Of a DNA stretch of 63,137 bases, positions 34,469 through 42,405 are shown piece after piece. The notes beneath the pieces are model-generated. The model made no database searches and was not told the DNA's origin. It saw only the letters and a list, made by a program, of their open reading frames with translations. Position 1 is the stretch's first letter; each line of letters begins with the position of its first letter. Made by a program: the position numbers and the translations under genes. The DNA comes from Lachnospiraceae bacterium MD335 (GTDB lineage Bacteria > Bacillota > Clostridia > Lachnospirales > Lachnospiraceae), in assembly GCA_000403335.2 (NCBI GenBank), contig KE159629.1, positions 453,290 through 516,426 of the forward strand, read 5' to 3'.

Positions 34469-35644
34469 TTAATGATGAAACAGTCGAATCCCCGTAAAAC
34501 ACATCGCCATATTGTATTTGTTGCACGTTTCAATCACATTGTCATCCCGAATTGAGCCGCCCGGCTGCGCAATATATTTCACGCCGCTTCTGTGCGCCCG
34601 CTCCACATTGTCGCCAAACGGGAAAAATGCATCCGAACCAAGCGCCACATCGGTCATTTTGTCAAGCCATGCACGCTTTTCATCTCTTGTAAGCACTTCC
34701 GGTTTTTGAGTAAAGAAATTCTCCCATATGCCGTCCGCAAGCACATCCATATAATCGTCGCTCATGTATACATCAATCGTATTGTCCCTGTCGGCACGTC
34801 CGATTTTTTCCTGAAACGGCAGATTTAATACCTTCGGGTGCTGGCGCAAAAACCAGTTGTCCGCCTTGCTGCCCGCAAGCCTTGTACAATGAATGCGTGA
34901 CTGCTGCCCTGCGCCGATGCCGATTGCCTGCCCGCCCTTAACATAGCAGACCGAATTTGACTGCGTATATTTTAACGTAATCATCGCAATCGCAAGGTCA
35001 ATCTTCGCCTGTTCGGGAATGTCCTTATTTTCCGTCACCACATTCGCAAACAGCGCGTCGTCAATCACAAGCTCGTTTCTGCCCTGCTCAAACGTAATGC
35101 CGTAAACATCCTTTGTTTCCACGGGATTTGGCATATAGTCAGGCTCAATCCTGATTACCGCATAGTTGCCCTTCTTCTTTGCCTTCAGAATTTCAAGCGC
35201 CTCAGGCTCATATCCCGGCGCAATAATCCCGTCCGATACCTCACGCTTAATCAGCCGTGCCGTATCAACGTCGCATACGTCCGATAACGCAATGAAATCA
35301 CCGAACGAAGACATTCTGTCCGCGCCTCTTGCCCTTGCATATGCGCTTGCCAGCGGTGACAAGTCGCCCATATCATCGACCCAGTAAATTTTGCGCTCCA
35401 CTTCATTCAAAGAAATTCCTACCGCTGCCCCCGCAGGCGATACATGCTTAAACGAAGTCGCCGCCGGAAGTCCCGTTGCTTTCTTTAATTCCTTCACAAG
35501 TTGCCAGCCGTTGAACGCGTCAAGGAAATTGATATATCCCGGCTTGCCGTTTAACACTTCAATCGGAAGCTCGCCGTCCTTCCTGTATATTTTTGAAGGT
35601 TTCTGATTGGGATTGCAGCCATATTTCAGTTCTAATTCTTTCAT
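34469..35644 (-). CDS. Stand-alone AICAR formyltransferase
   Basis: The 391-residue enzyme transfers a formyl group from 10-formyl-THF to AICAR (ZMP), the ninth step of purine synthesis. It corresponds to the C-terminal domain of PurH only: YGCNPNQKPSKIY at the start and the Lys-His motif as FKHVSPAGAAVG, followed by NSVCYVKGGQAIGIGAGQQSR and ALGSDAFFPFGDNVERA. The inosinicase half is encoded separately just upstream (24-nt gap). GGAG lies 9-10 nt before the ATG. Under control of the ZTP riboswitch, whose ligand derives from this enzyme's substrate. Confidence 0.92.
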   Translation of the reverse strand: MKELELKYGCNPNQKPSKIYRKDGELPIEVLNGKPGYINFLDAFNGWQLVKELKKATGLPAATSFKHVSPAGAAVGISLNEVERKIYWVDDMGDLSPLASAYARARGADRMSSFGDFIALSDVCDVDTARLIKREVSDGIIAPGYEPEALEILKAKKKGNYAVIRIEPDYMPNPVETKDVYGITFEQGRNELVIDDALFANVVTENKDIPEQAKIDLAIAMITLKYTQSNSVCYVKGGQAIGIGAGQQSRIHCTRLAGSKADNWFLRQHPKVLNLPFQEKIGRADRDNTIDVYMSDDYMDVLADGIWENFFTQKPEVLTRDEKRAWLDKMTDVALGSDAFFPFGDNVERAHRSGVKYIAQPGGSIRDDNVIETCNKYNMAMCFTGIRLFHH

Positions 35645-35668
35645 TGTACTCTGCTCCTTTCCGAATTC

Positions 35669-36382
35669 TTATACGTTTTTATTGTAAATTTTCGTCTCAT
35701 AGTTTCCTGTCTCAATGTCGATAAAGCGTATGAAAAGCGATACTTTGTTATCGGCATTTAAGCTGTTCCATATCATATCGCCAAACGCGTTCATGTCATT
35801 TGGAATATCTACCAGCTTCGGTTCACCTTCAAAGCTGGGAAGAGGATTTCCGTCGCCCATATAAGTATGAATAAAATGCCCCTCGCCCGCTATAGGATTA
35901 CTGTATGCAAAGGTGTAACGGTTGCAGGCATCAGGATTGCCGTTATTGCTCTTTAAAATGGACATTGCGTAATTATAGCTGCCATTTTCAATATGCAAAA
36001 TCCCTGAGATTCTCGGCGTAAAGTTGGGAGCGTCCGGCTCAAATTCCCTTGTGCGCAGCGCCTGCTCAAACGTCTGCTGCTTGTCCATCAGTTCATAAAT
36101 TGTATCTGTCTGATCGCCGTTTGTGACAATCGTTTTGTTTCCAAGCACGCGGACCGGTGCATAGATAATCAGACTCGGGTCACTCAACTTAGAAGGGTCA
36201 AACGCCTGCGTGCGAATACCCTCGCCATCCTCCACAAACACGCGGTTTCTGCTGTTCTCGCTTCTTCCCATAATAAAGTAAGCGATTGCCGCTTTTTTCC
36301 CGTCCTTTGTCTTACCGATTACAATTCCTCTTCCGGGGTAAGCATTTCCTTTCAGCTCCTGTTCCAGTGATAACATCTTCAT
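35669..36382 (-). CDS. purO: IMP cyclohydrolase, PurO-type
   Basis: Protein of about 237 residues resembling the IMP_cyclohyd (PurO) family, best known from archaea, which closes the ring of FAICAR to IMP. Segments include YPGRGIVIGKTKDGKKAAIAYFIMGRSENSRNRVF, CNRYTFAYSNPIAGEGHFIHTY and a C-terminal beta region. Together with the next gene it replaces bifunctional PurH. The ATG at 36382 is 8 nt after GGAGG; a TTG two codons earlier is too close to the site. First gene after the ZTP riboswitch. Confidence 0.88.
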   Translation of the reverse strand: MKMLSLEQELKGNAYPGRGIVIGKTKDGKKAAIAYFIMGRSENSRNRVFVEDGEGIRTQAFDPSKLSDPSLIIYAPVRVLGNKTIVTNGDQTDTIYELMDKQQTFEQALRTREFEPDAPNFTPRISGILHIENGSYNYAMSILKSNNGNPDACNRYTFAYSNPIAGEGHFIHTYMGDGNPLPSFEGEPKLVDIPNDMNAFGDMIWNSLNADNKVSLFIRFIDIETGNYETKIYNKNV

Positions 36383-36442
36383 TTTCAAAACCTCCTATGT
36401 AATGATTAAAAAGTTTCCAAGTTTGATGCCTGATCTGTACAT

Positions 36443-36487
36443 AAAAAGACCGTCCAGGCACACAAACATAACATTGCCCAGACGGTC
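36443..36487 (-). terminator. Regulated terminator of the ZTP riboswitch
   Basis: Arms GACCGTC-TGGGCA and TGCC-TGGACGGTC around a 14-nt loop, followed by TTTTTA. The 5' arm is also the conserved 3' part of the riboswitch aptamer, so ligand binding and terminator formation exclude each other. Confidence 0.85.
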
Positions 36488-36582
36488 GGCTTTTCAATGA
36501 CCATACACTCCCTGTAGGTTGTCCTACACAGCAGTTGCTGTCTCTTTGGTTCGCAAATACTGTTTCCGCCAGTTGTGTATCT
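36475..36582 (-). promoter_or_regulatory. ZTP (pfl motif) riboswitch controlling purO and AICAR formyltransferase
   Basis: On the minus strand: ACTGGCGG about 36565, then stem-loops, CAGGGAG with flanking TGTAT near 36508, and CCG-CTGGGCA-type CCGTCTGGGCA at 36475-36486. These are the conserved blocks of the pfl aptamer. The P1 pairing ATACAC/GTGTAT (36575-36580 with about 36505) is present. An upstream TATAAT lies at 36603-36608. Binding of ZMP/ZTP should free the downstream terminator arm and switch on the two genes that use up AICAR. The call rests on motif order, pairing and gene context together. Confidence 0.88.
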
Positions 36583-36670
36583 GATTTCATCATATACGAT
36601 AGATTATAATTTGGCAAGGGGGTTTTTTATTCTTCGCTAACTTTTGAATCTTTACACTATGTTCCGCCAA

Positions 36671-36859
36671 TTAGTCTACCTTTACTCTCCCTGCTGCCAC
36701 ATTCTCATAATCCTCTAATTTCTTCTCCAGCAGCTTCGGCGTATCCAGCCCGTACGGGCACTTCGACGTGCACTGACTGCAGTGAATGCACTCCTTAATC
36801 TTCGCCATATTCGCCTGCCACTCCTCGTTCAGCCAGTTCTTTGACGGAGAACGGCGCAA
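36671..36859 (-). pseudogene. Truncated 3' end of an aldo/keto reductase gene
   Basis: About 62 codons closely match the C terminus of the intact reductase at 40649-41680: RRSPSKNWLNEEWQANMAK, then CIHCSQCTSKCPYGLDTPKLLEKKLEDYE, a 4Fe-4S cysteine cluster. Nucleotide similarity is high over about 188 bases and stops abruptly at the 5' side (after CGGCGCAAA on the plus strand), where the 3' end of the Hsp70-like gene begins only 4 nt away. No proper start codon or reductase barrel remains. Confidence 0.85.
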
Positions 36860-36862
36860 ATA

Positions 36863-39793
36863 TCAGAACTCTATTCTGCAGATTTCACCTTCTGCGCCGA
36901 TTGTATCTTCCGGGCAGGCAACCGAATATTCGATTACCGTCGGTTCGCATGCCCTGATATAGATATATGCATCCTCCCGCGGATCAATCAAAATCTCCTT
37001 GTACGGAATATTGTCGATTACCGGAGGCTCCTCTCTGACATCCGCCGTAGGATCGGTCGTGTAATAAATACGCACAGTTCGCTTGGCAGCGCCTTGAAAA
37101 CGGATCCATTTACCATACTGCGTTTCCACGGGGGACAGTCTGCAATCAAAGTGATGCCTTCTTTCCCGTCCGAGATAATACTTAAAGCGCGTCTGCTTCT
37201 CAGCGTCCGTTTCGAAGTTCTTTTCCACCTTAATGGAGCTTCCTTCCCTGCTCTTTATCAGCCCGTAGGCAACGCTTGTCTTTCCGTTGGGCACATATTC
37301 ATCCCCGTTTTCGTCATTCATATGCTCTGACAATGTAAAGCTGGGACCGTCCTTTATTGAGGAGTAATTCTTTATCATTTCTTCAAACAATTCCCTGACA
37401 AAAATAGATTTGCTGGAATTACCTGCCAGGAAAATATACACCTGCCCATCGTAGTCTGCTAGCTTTCCTTCCTTTTGAAACGCCTTGCCCATGCACTTGA
37501 AAAATGCGTCGATGCCTTTTTGTATCCTTGCCTTTATCAGAGAAATCAGATTTTGGGTATCAACCTCAAACCTACAGTCAGACAGCATATTTCCGTCAAT
37601 ATCATACAATGCCGGCTCTATGTATTCCTCATACCCTGCGCCGTTTTTTGCAATGCAATCATTTGCATTCCCCGTCGTCCCATGGCGATACTTCTTTTCC
37701 CAGTTTTCCTCCTGATGCCACAGCGGTCTGAGCTCTTCTTTTAATACGGACATATTCCGCCGCGCGATTTGAGAATCGGAAATCAAGGTTTCGCTTCCCA
37801 TAAACGCAGTTTCCCCAAACGGCAGGGAACACATGATCCGCTTTGCCCTTGCCACTCCTTTATTCTTCTTAAACACATCATAAGCCAGCAATTCGAGGAT
37901 TTTTTCGCCGCCCAGTGTAACGTCGGAATCCGCACCAAAGCACTCTAAAACATAATCATACCCTTCGACTTCGTATTCCTCTTCACTGGCGCCTCTCCAA
38001 ACGCCAAAACCAAAATCCGCTGTTCCGCCGCCAAAATCAAAAATCCCATACCGGTACCTGTCATTCTCATCCTCCGGCTCCAAGTCACTCATCTCCAAAG
38101 CAGTTACCGCATATGCCGCCGGTTCACTGATTCCCAACTGAACACTGAACTCCTTCATGCATTCTTCATCCTCCAGAATGCGCATAGGAAGCGATTTTCG
38201 GATTCCACGCTCAAAGCTTGACACAATTAGCTGTCTTGTTTCCTTGGAATACCCAACCGGAAACGACATCAGGTATTTCATATAAATACCGTTGCGCATA
38301 TTATTGATATACATACCAATATAATATGCATAAAGCTCAATCGGATTTATGATGTTTTCCTCTTTTGAACCAGTAGCACCGAACCGGTATTCGTGTTTTT
38401 GTTTATCCCAAATGATGATATTTTCTTTCTCGTGATTCGCCCATTGCTTCAAATCGGCATAATATGCATAAAATTCATTGGGCGGGCAAGAGCGGTAGTC
38501 CTTGTATGCGTCATACGAAACAAAGAAGTCATCACAGCTTGTTTCCGGTCTTCCGTCCTGTTCATAATACTTTTTTATAAATTTGTCCAAATCCGTACAT
38601 TCAATGATTGTCGGATTTTCATAATCATTCTCTCGAAGCTCCGCGGAAAGCGTCTCTGCCCCAATGCGAATTGGTATGATTGCACTGGTGTCATCTTGCC
38701 GCACGACAACGGTGCTCTTGGTTCCAAAGTCAATGCCAACAACACCTGTTTTGATATCTTTTTTCGGGTCCCGCTGCACCAATTTCCCTTTTTCCGAAAT
38801 TTCCACATTTTCGGTACATCCAAATAAATCCCAATGTCCCCGTTTAATATCATACAACAAATCTTCGTCATATGATTCCAAACGGCATCTTCGCTTGTCG
38901 CAATCCAACAGCTCCCTTATGTCGTTAAAAGTTTTTTTCCACTGCGACACATTTTGCTCCGTTTTTTCTTTCGTATTTGATTCCTGTTCTGTTGTCTTGT
39001 CAGGGGCGTCTTTGGGAAACGCTTCTTCCTCCTGCTTCTCTTCCAACGGCGCAGCTGTATCAGACACTGTGTCGATAATGATTGTTTCCGCCGATTCGGC
39101 TTCCGGTATTTCCTCTTCCAAAACTGTGAAAAGTGCTGTTTCTTCAACCGTTTCTTCTTCCGGCTCTGCTTCCCATATTGGAGATGCTCTATGCGTATCC
39201 CACTGCTGCGTCAGCTCTTCCAGTCTCTCCTCCGATGTTGTGGAATCCTGCCGCACAGCAATCTTGCCATCAGAAGCTCTTTCATAGGAATCAAGATATT
39301 CCCAGTGTTCAAAGCCCGTAAAGATTCTTCTGTCAGTATCACGATCCTTTACATAAACACACTTTAGGGTCCTTACCCTGTCCATGAACTGTTTGCGTCT
39401 TACCATTCTGATTGGAGCATCATATAATGCAGGAGGGTCTCCTGCAATTTCCCATAGCTGCCTGTCAATCCTCCAGTCATCACAGGCACTGATCCTGCAT
39501 AGTCCGCCAAAAAAATCCTTTGCGTACTCCTCTGTTGGCAATCCACAGTCACATTCCTGCTCGCCGATCCTAAGCTTTCTGTTTTCCGAAAATGCATCCC
39601 GTACCCCATATGTCCTGTCGAAGCTCTGCTGTCCTGGTACTAAAATCCCCGCTTTTTTATAAAAATACAAAATTTTGCCGTCTGCATCCTTGAATGCAAT
39701 AAAACCTGTTTCCGAAAACAGCAAATTCTCCTCAAGCATCTTTCTGACATTGTTGTCATTCCTATAGATAATATCGTATACACTAGATTTCAT
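36863..39793 (-). CDS. Large Hsp70-like ATPase with unrecognised N-terminal region
   Basis: The 976-residue soluble protein. Residues 1-200 match no family I know; they include CDCG...CRISACDDW and a FYKKAGILVPGQQSFDRTYG segment. An acidic linker follows (about 205-290). From about 345 there is an actin/Hsp70-fold ATPase: phosphate-1 GVVGIDFGTKSTVVV (near 352), phosphate-2 YGIFDFGGGTADFGFG (near 584), adenosine motif YIFLAGNSSKSIFV (near 789). The C-terminal ~130 residues look beta-rich instead of a DnaK substrate domain. It is not dnaK (too long, no DnaJ/GrpE nearby). It has its own strong promoter and no obvious partner other than neighbouring genes. Function unknown. Confidence 0.75.
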   Translation of the reverse strand: MKSSVYDIIYRNDNNVRKMLEENLLFSETGFIAFKDADGKILYFYKKAGILVPGQQSFDRTYGVRDAFSENRKLRIGEQECDCGLPTEEYAKDFFGGLCRISACDDWRIDRQLWEIAGDPPALYDAPIRMVRRKQFMDRVRTLKCVYVKDRDTDRRIFTGFEHWEYLDSYERASDGKIAVRQDSTTSEERLEELTQQWDTHRASPIWEAEPEEETVEETALFTVLEEEIPEAESAETIIIDTVSDTAAPLEEKQEEEAFPKDAPDKTTEQESNTKEKTEQNVSQWKKTFNDIRELLDCDKRRCRLESYDEDLLYDIKRGHWDLFGCTENVEISEKGKLVQRDPKKDIKTGVVGIDFGTKSTVVVRQDDTSAIIPIRIGAETLSAELRENDYENPTIIECTDLDKFIKKYYEQDGRPETSCDDFFVSYDAYKDYRSCPPNEFYAYYADLKQWANHEKENIIIWDKQKHEYRFGATGSKEENIINPIELYAYYIGMYINNMRNGIYMKYLMSFPVGYSKETRQLIVSSFERGIRKSLPMRILEDEECMKEFSVQLGISEPAAYAVTALEMSDLEPEDENDRYRYGIFDFGGGTADFGFGVWRGASEEEYEVEGYDYVLECFGADSDVTLGGEKILELLAYDVFKKNKGVARAKRIMCSLPFGETAFMGSETLISDSQIARRNMSVLKEELRPLWHQEENWEKKYRHGTTGNANDCIAKNGAGYEEYIEPALYDIDGNMLSDCRFEVDTQNLISLIKARIQKGIDAFFKCMGKAFQKEGKLADYDGQVYIFLAGNSSKSIFVRELFEEMIKNYSSIKDGPSFTLSEHMNDENGDEYVPNGKTSVAYGLIKSREGSSIKVEKNFETDAEKQTRFKYYLGRERRHHFDCRLSPVETQYGKWIRFQGAAKRTVRIYYTTDPTADVREEPPVIDNIPYKEILIDPREDAYIYIRACEPTVIEYSVACPEDTIGAEGEICRIEF

Positions 39794-39842
39794 ATACTTT
39801 CCTTCCTACCTGCTTCTTTTAAGATTGTGGTCTCTTGAAACC

Positions 39843-39871
39843 ATTATAAACCATTCCCTGTCCATTATCAA
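39843..39871 (-). promoter_or_regulatory. Strong sigma-A promoter of the Hsp70-like gene
   Basis: TTGATA (39866-39871), 17 nt, TATAAT (39843-39848), about 50 nt before the ATG, which has AGGAAGGA upstream. Confidence 0.75.
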
Positions 39872-39902
39872 TTGGTATTTGTCTAACAATGTGCCAAAGA
39901 AT

Positions 39903-40055
39903 TGTCACCGTTACTGTTCAGACAGGACTTCGCATTTACTGCGAAGTCCGTGAGAAAACGTTTCGCTTGTGAGTAAAAATCCATTTGCGAAGCAAATTAT
40001 GCATGGATTTTTATCTGTTACTGGAACGGAGTGAACAATAACTTGTCACCTGTCT
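39903..40055. repeat. Composite stem-loop repeat element
   Basis: Gene-free stretch bounded by GTTACTGTTCA (39910-39920) and its near inverse TGAACAATAAC (40032-40042), with TTGTCACC on the outside of both ends (39903 and 40043). Inside are the hairpins GGACTTCGC/GCGAAGTCC and AAAAATCCAT/ATGGATTTTT with TTGC/GCAA nested in the second. The layered symmetry suggests a non-autonomous mobile repeat or a structured RNA. No transposase is present. The rest of 39794-40170 holds the Hsp70-like promoter and a terminator. Confidence 0.65.
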
Positions 40056-40105
40056 GCATAATATTCAAACCGTCGAAAAGATGTTTGTTATCGGCTTATA
40101 AATTA

Positions 40106-40146
40106 CAAAAAGCGTAAAGCCTCATTTTCTGACTTTACGCTTTTTG
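40106..40146 (-). terminator. Terminator of the TetR/reductase/coiled-coil operon
   Basis: Arms AAAAAGCGTAAAG/CTTTACGCTTTTT around a 13-nt loop, 25 nt beyond the coiled-coil gene stop; T-runs on both strands. Confidence 0.85.
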
Positions 40147-40170
40147 TGATATGTTAAAAAATAACAATTG

Positions 40171-40611
40171 CTACGCCAATTTTTCAAGCTTTTCGCTATG
40201 CTCTGCAACTACTTTCTTCAACAAATCAACATCCACGAAAACAGCGTCCATTTTATCAACATAATTTCTATAACGGTCATATGTATCTGTATAGCAGGAT
40301 TCGATTGTATTCAACCGTGGCAAAATCACATTTTCCTGAAACAGCTTCACGCCCTGAAGTTCATTCTTTACAAACTGTAAATCATTTTCCATTCTGTCTA
40401 ATCTGTTTTCCATTCCGTCTAATCTGTTTTCCATTCCGTCTAATCTGTTTTCCATTCCGTCTAATCTGTTTTCCATCCTGTCTAATCTGTTTTCCATCCT
40501 GTCTAATCTGTTTTCCATCCTGTCTAATTTACTTTCCACAGGTTTTAATCCAGCCTCAAGCTTTTTATCCATCAATTCAGAAATAGCCAGCAATAATTCG
40601 TTATCACTCAT
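40171..40611 (-). CDS. Coiled-coil protein with tandem heptad repeats
   Basis: The 146-residue protein: an N-terminal helix (MSDNELLLAISELMDKKLEA), then seven copies of the heptad LDRMENR / LDGMENR, then a charged helical C terminus with NVILPRLNTIESCY. The repeats predict a long parallel coiled coil. They are encoded by a 21-bp tandem repeat, so copy number may vary between strains. It starts 37 nt after the aldo/keto reductase with GGAGG upstream and ends the operon. Function unknown; the layout recalls short repeat-containing coiled-coil proteins near phage or tail genes, but no such genes are here. Confidence 0.75.
   Translation of the reverse strand: MSDNELLLAISELMDKKLEAGLKPVESKLDRMENRLDRMENRLDRMENRLDGMENRLDGMENRLDGMENRLDRMENDLQFVKNELQGVKLFQENVILPRLNTIESCYTDTYDRYRNYVDKMDAVFVDVDLLKKVVAEHSEKLEKLA
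40388..40534. repeat. Seven-copy 21-bp coding minisatellite
   Basis: Seven tandem units of TCCATTCCGTCTAATCTGTT plus one T, with three unit types (TTCTG, TTCCG and TCCTG variants) arranged in blocks; the last unit is diverged. The length is a multiple of three, so gain or loss keeps the frame. Confidence 0.9.
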
Positions 40612-40648
40612 ATCTCTTTACCTCCCACGTTATCCTTACGCAATATAA

Positions 40649-41680
40649 TCAGTCCACCTGAACCTTTCCTGCCACCACGTTCTCATAATCTTCAAGATTC
40701 TTCTCCAACAGCTTCGGCGTATCCAGTCCGTACGGGCACTTCGACGCGCACTGGTTACAGTGAATGCACTCCTTAATCTTCGCCATATTCGCCTGCCACT
40801 CCTCGCTCAGCCAGTTCTTTGACGGCGAACGGCGCAAAAGCTGCGAAATCCGCGCGCAGTTGTTAATCTGTATCCCCTTCGGACATGGCATACAATATCC
40901 GCAGCCACGGCAGAAATCGCCCGAAAGCTCCTTTAAGTCTTTCTCATACACCGCCTTCATCTCGTCATCCATTACAGGCGGATTGTCCTGATAAGACAAA
41001 AATTCTGCAAGCTCCGACTCCCTTTGCACGCCCCAAAGCGGCAGTACCGACTCATACTGGCACGCAAACCAATAGCAGAGCTTGGAGTTGGTCAAAAGCC
41101 CTCCCGCAAGCCCTTTCATGCCAAGAAAACCCATGCCTGCATCCGCACACTTCCTCACAAGAGCAATCTCCTGCTCACCGGAAATATACGCAAAGGGAAA
41201 CTGCAGCGTCTCATACAGTCCGCTCTCAACTGCCTCCTGTGCCACATTCAGCAAGTGTGCTGTAATACCGATATGTTTTATCTTTCCTTCTTTTTTCGCC
41301 TCCAATGCCGCAGCATACACGCCGTCCGCGTCCTCAGGGCGAAAACACTTGGGTGCACAGTGAAGCTGATAAATGTCAACATAATCCGTCCTTAAGTTGT
41401 TCAGCGAAACTGCTAATTCGGTGCGGAGCTGCTCGCCTGTTTTTGCGGCAGTCTTTGTCGCAAGATAATAACTGCCGCGGTCAATCCCCGCAAACGCCGC
41501 ACCAAGCTTTTCCTCGCTGTCGCTGTACGCTCTTGCCGTATCAAAAAAATTCACGCCGCCGCGAAGCGCCATATGAAGCAACCTAACTGCGCTTTCCTTA
41601 TCAATTCGTTGTATCGGCAGAGCGCCGAACCCGTTTTTATTTGCAACAATTCCTGTATTTCCTAACTTCACCTGAACCAT
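40649..41680 (-). CDS. Aldo/keto reductase with C-terminal 4Fe-4S ferredoxin domain
   Basis: Protein of about 343 residues. The barrel shows NFFDTARAYSDSEEKLG (catalytic Asp/Tyr), a Lys in LATKTAAKTG and LHCAPKC. The C-terminal ~90 residues carry two cysteine groups, CRGCGYCMPCPKGI and CIHCNQCASKCPYG, for iron-sulfur clusters, as in the clostridial ferredoxin-linked reductases. The substrate is unknown. The ATG at 41680 has AGAGG eight bases upstream; a GTG three codons earlier is less likely. It lies 16 nt after the TetR gene. A truncated copy of its 3' end is at 36671. Confidence 0.88.
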   Translation of the reverse strand: MVQVKLGNTGIVANKNGFGALPIQRIDKESAVRLLHMALRGGVNFFDTARAYSDSEEKLGAAFAGIDRGSYYLATKTAAKTGEQLRTELAVSLNNLRTDYVDIYQLHCAPKCFRPEDADGVYAAALEAKKEGKIKHIGITAHLLNVAQEAVESGLYETLQFPFAYISGEQEIALVRKCADAGMGFLGMKGLAGGLLTNSKLCYWFACQYESVLPLWGVQRESELAEFLSYQDNPPVMDDEMKAVYEKDLKELSGDFCRGCGYCMPCPKGIQINNCARISQLLRRSPSKNWLSEEWQANMAKIKECIHCNQCASKCPYGLDTPKLLEKNLEDYENVVAGKVQVD

Positions 41681-41696
41681 ACATTCCACCTCTGCT

Positions 41697-42284
41697 TTAT
41701 CGTATTTTCATCGTTTCAAATACAGCCTGCACGCCATAAAGCATCGTATCGCGCGCGTCATGATACGGGTACCCTGTATTTCCCGCAAGCATTCTGCTGA
41801 TGCTTGTCACAATCAGCCAAAGTGTTTCTGCCGCACGTCTGCTGTCCGTTGCCGCATTTACCACGCCCTGAGCCTTTCCTTCTTCAACCATGCTTTCCAA
41901 ATCCTGCAAAAGCTCATTTTTCACACCGCCCTCAGACACCTCATACAGCGCGGTATAATACTGAAAAGAAGCATTTTTCTCATAAATATACGTAAAAACT
42001 GCCATAATTCTTGCCATAAAGCGATCATAGTAAGGAGCATCCTGCGGCGCCTGTTCTTGTGCCTTTCGTATCAGCTCCTCGTTGCAGCGTTTCGCGACAA
42101 GCATGTTTATTTCGTCAATATCCCGAAACCGGTTATAAATAACACGCCTGTCACAACTTAACTCCCTGCAAAGTCTTGTTACAGTCAATGCACTCATACC
42201 CTCCTTGCAGCCAATATTTACTGCAAGATCAACAATGCGCTTGCTTGTTTCGTCCTCAATCCGTTTTCCCTTTGAGAATGCCAT
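41697..42284 (-). CDS. TetR family transcriptional regulator
   Basis: The 195-residue protein has an N-terminal helix-turn-helix (IVDLAVNIGCKEGMSALTVTRLCRELSCDRRVIYNRF) followed by an all-helical ligand-binding part. It heads the operon with the aldo/keto reductase and coiled-coil gene, 16 nt upstream of the former. It likely controls its own operon and possibly the ABC exporter upstream; the ligand is unknown. Confidence 0.88.
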   Translation of the reverse strand: MAFSKGKRIEDETSKRIVDLAVNIGCKEGMSALTVTRLCRELSCDRRVIYNRFRDIDEINMLVAKRCNEELIRKAQEQAPQDAPYYDRFMARIMAVFTYIYEKNASFQYYTALYEVSEGGVKNELLQDLESMVEEGKAQGVVNAATDSRRAAETLWLIVTSISRMLAGNTGYPYHDARDTMLYGVQAVFETMKIR

Positions 42285-42328
42285 ATTGATTATCGTGCTC
42301 CTTTGTACAAACCAATTTCATATACTAA

Positions 42329-42357
42329 ATTTTATCAGTTCCAGCCAATTATGGCAA
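42329..42357 (-). promoter_or_regulatory. Promoter of the TetR operon
   Basis: TTGCCA (42352-42357), 17 nt, TAAAAT (42329-42334). A small dyad GCCA-TAAT-TGGC overlaps the -35 and may be the regulator's site. Confidence 0.6.
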
Positions 42358-42405
42358 GCAGTAATTCATTTTCGGCAATTGCACTGCCTGCAACCGATTA
42401 CTTAA

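Noticed and set aside
36863-39793. Reading the Hsp70-like gene as dnaK
   Set aside because: Length, N-terminal extension, missing substrate-binding domain and lack of grpE/dnaJ do not fit DnaK.
40388-40534. Regular repeats that might be a CRISPR array
   Set aside because: Units are contiguous 21-bp coding repeats without spacers, and no cas gene is present.
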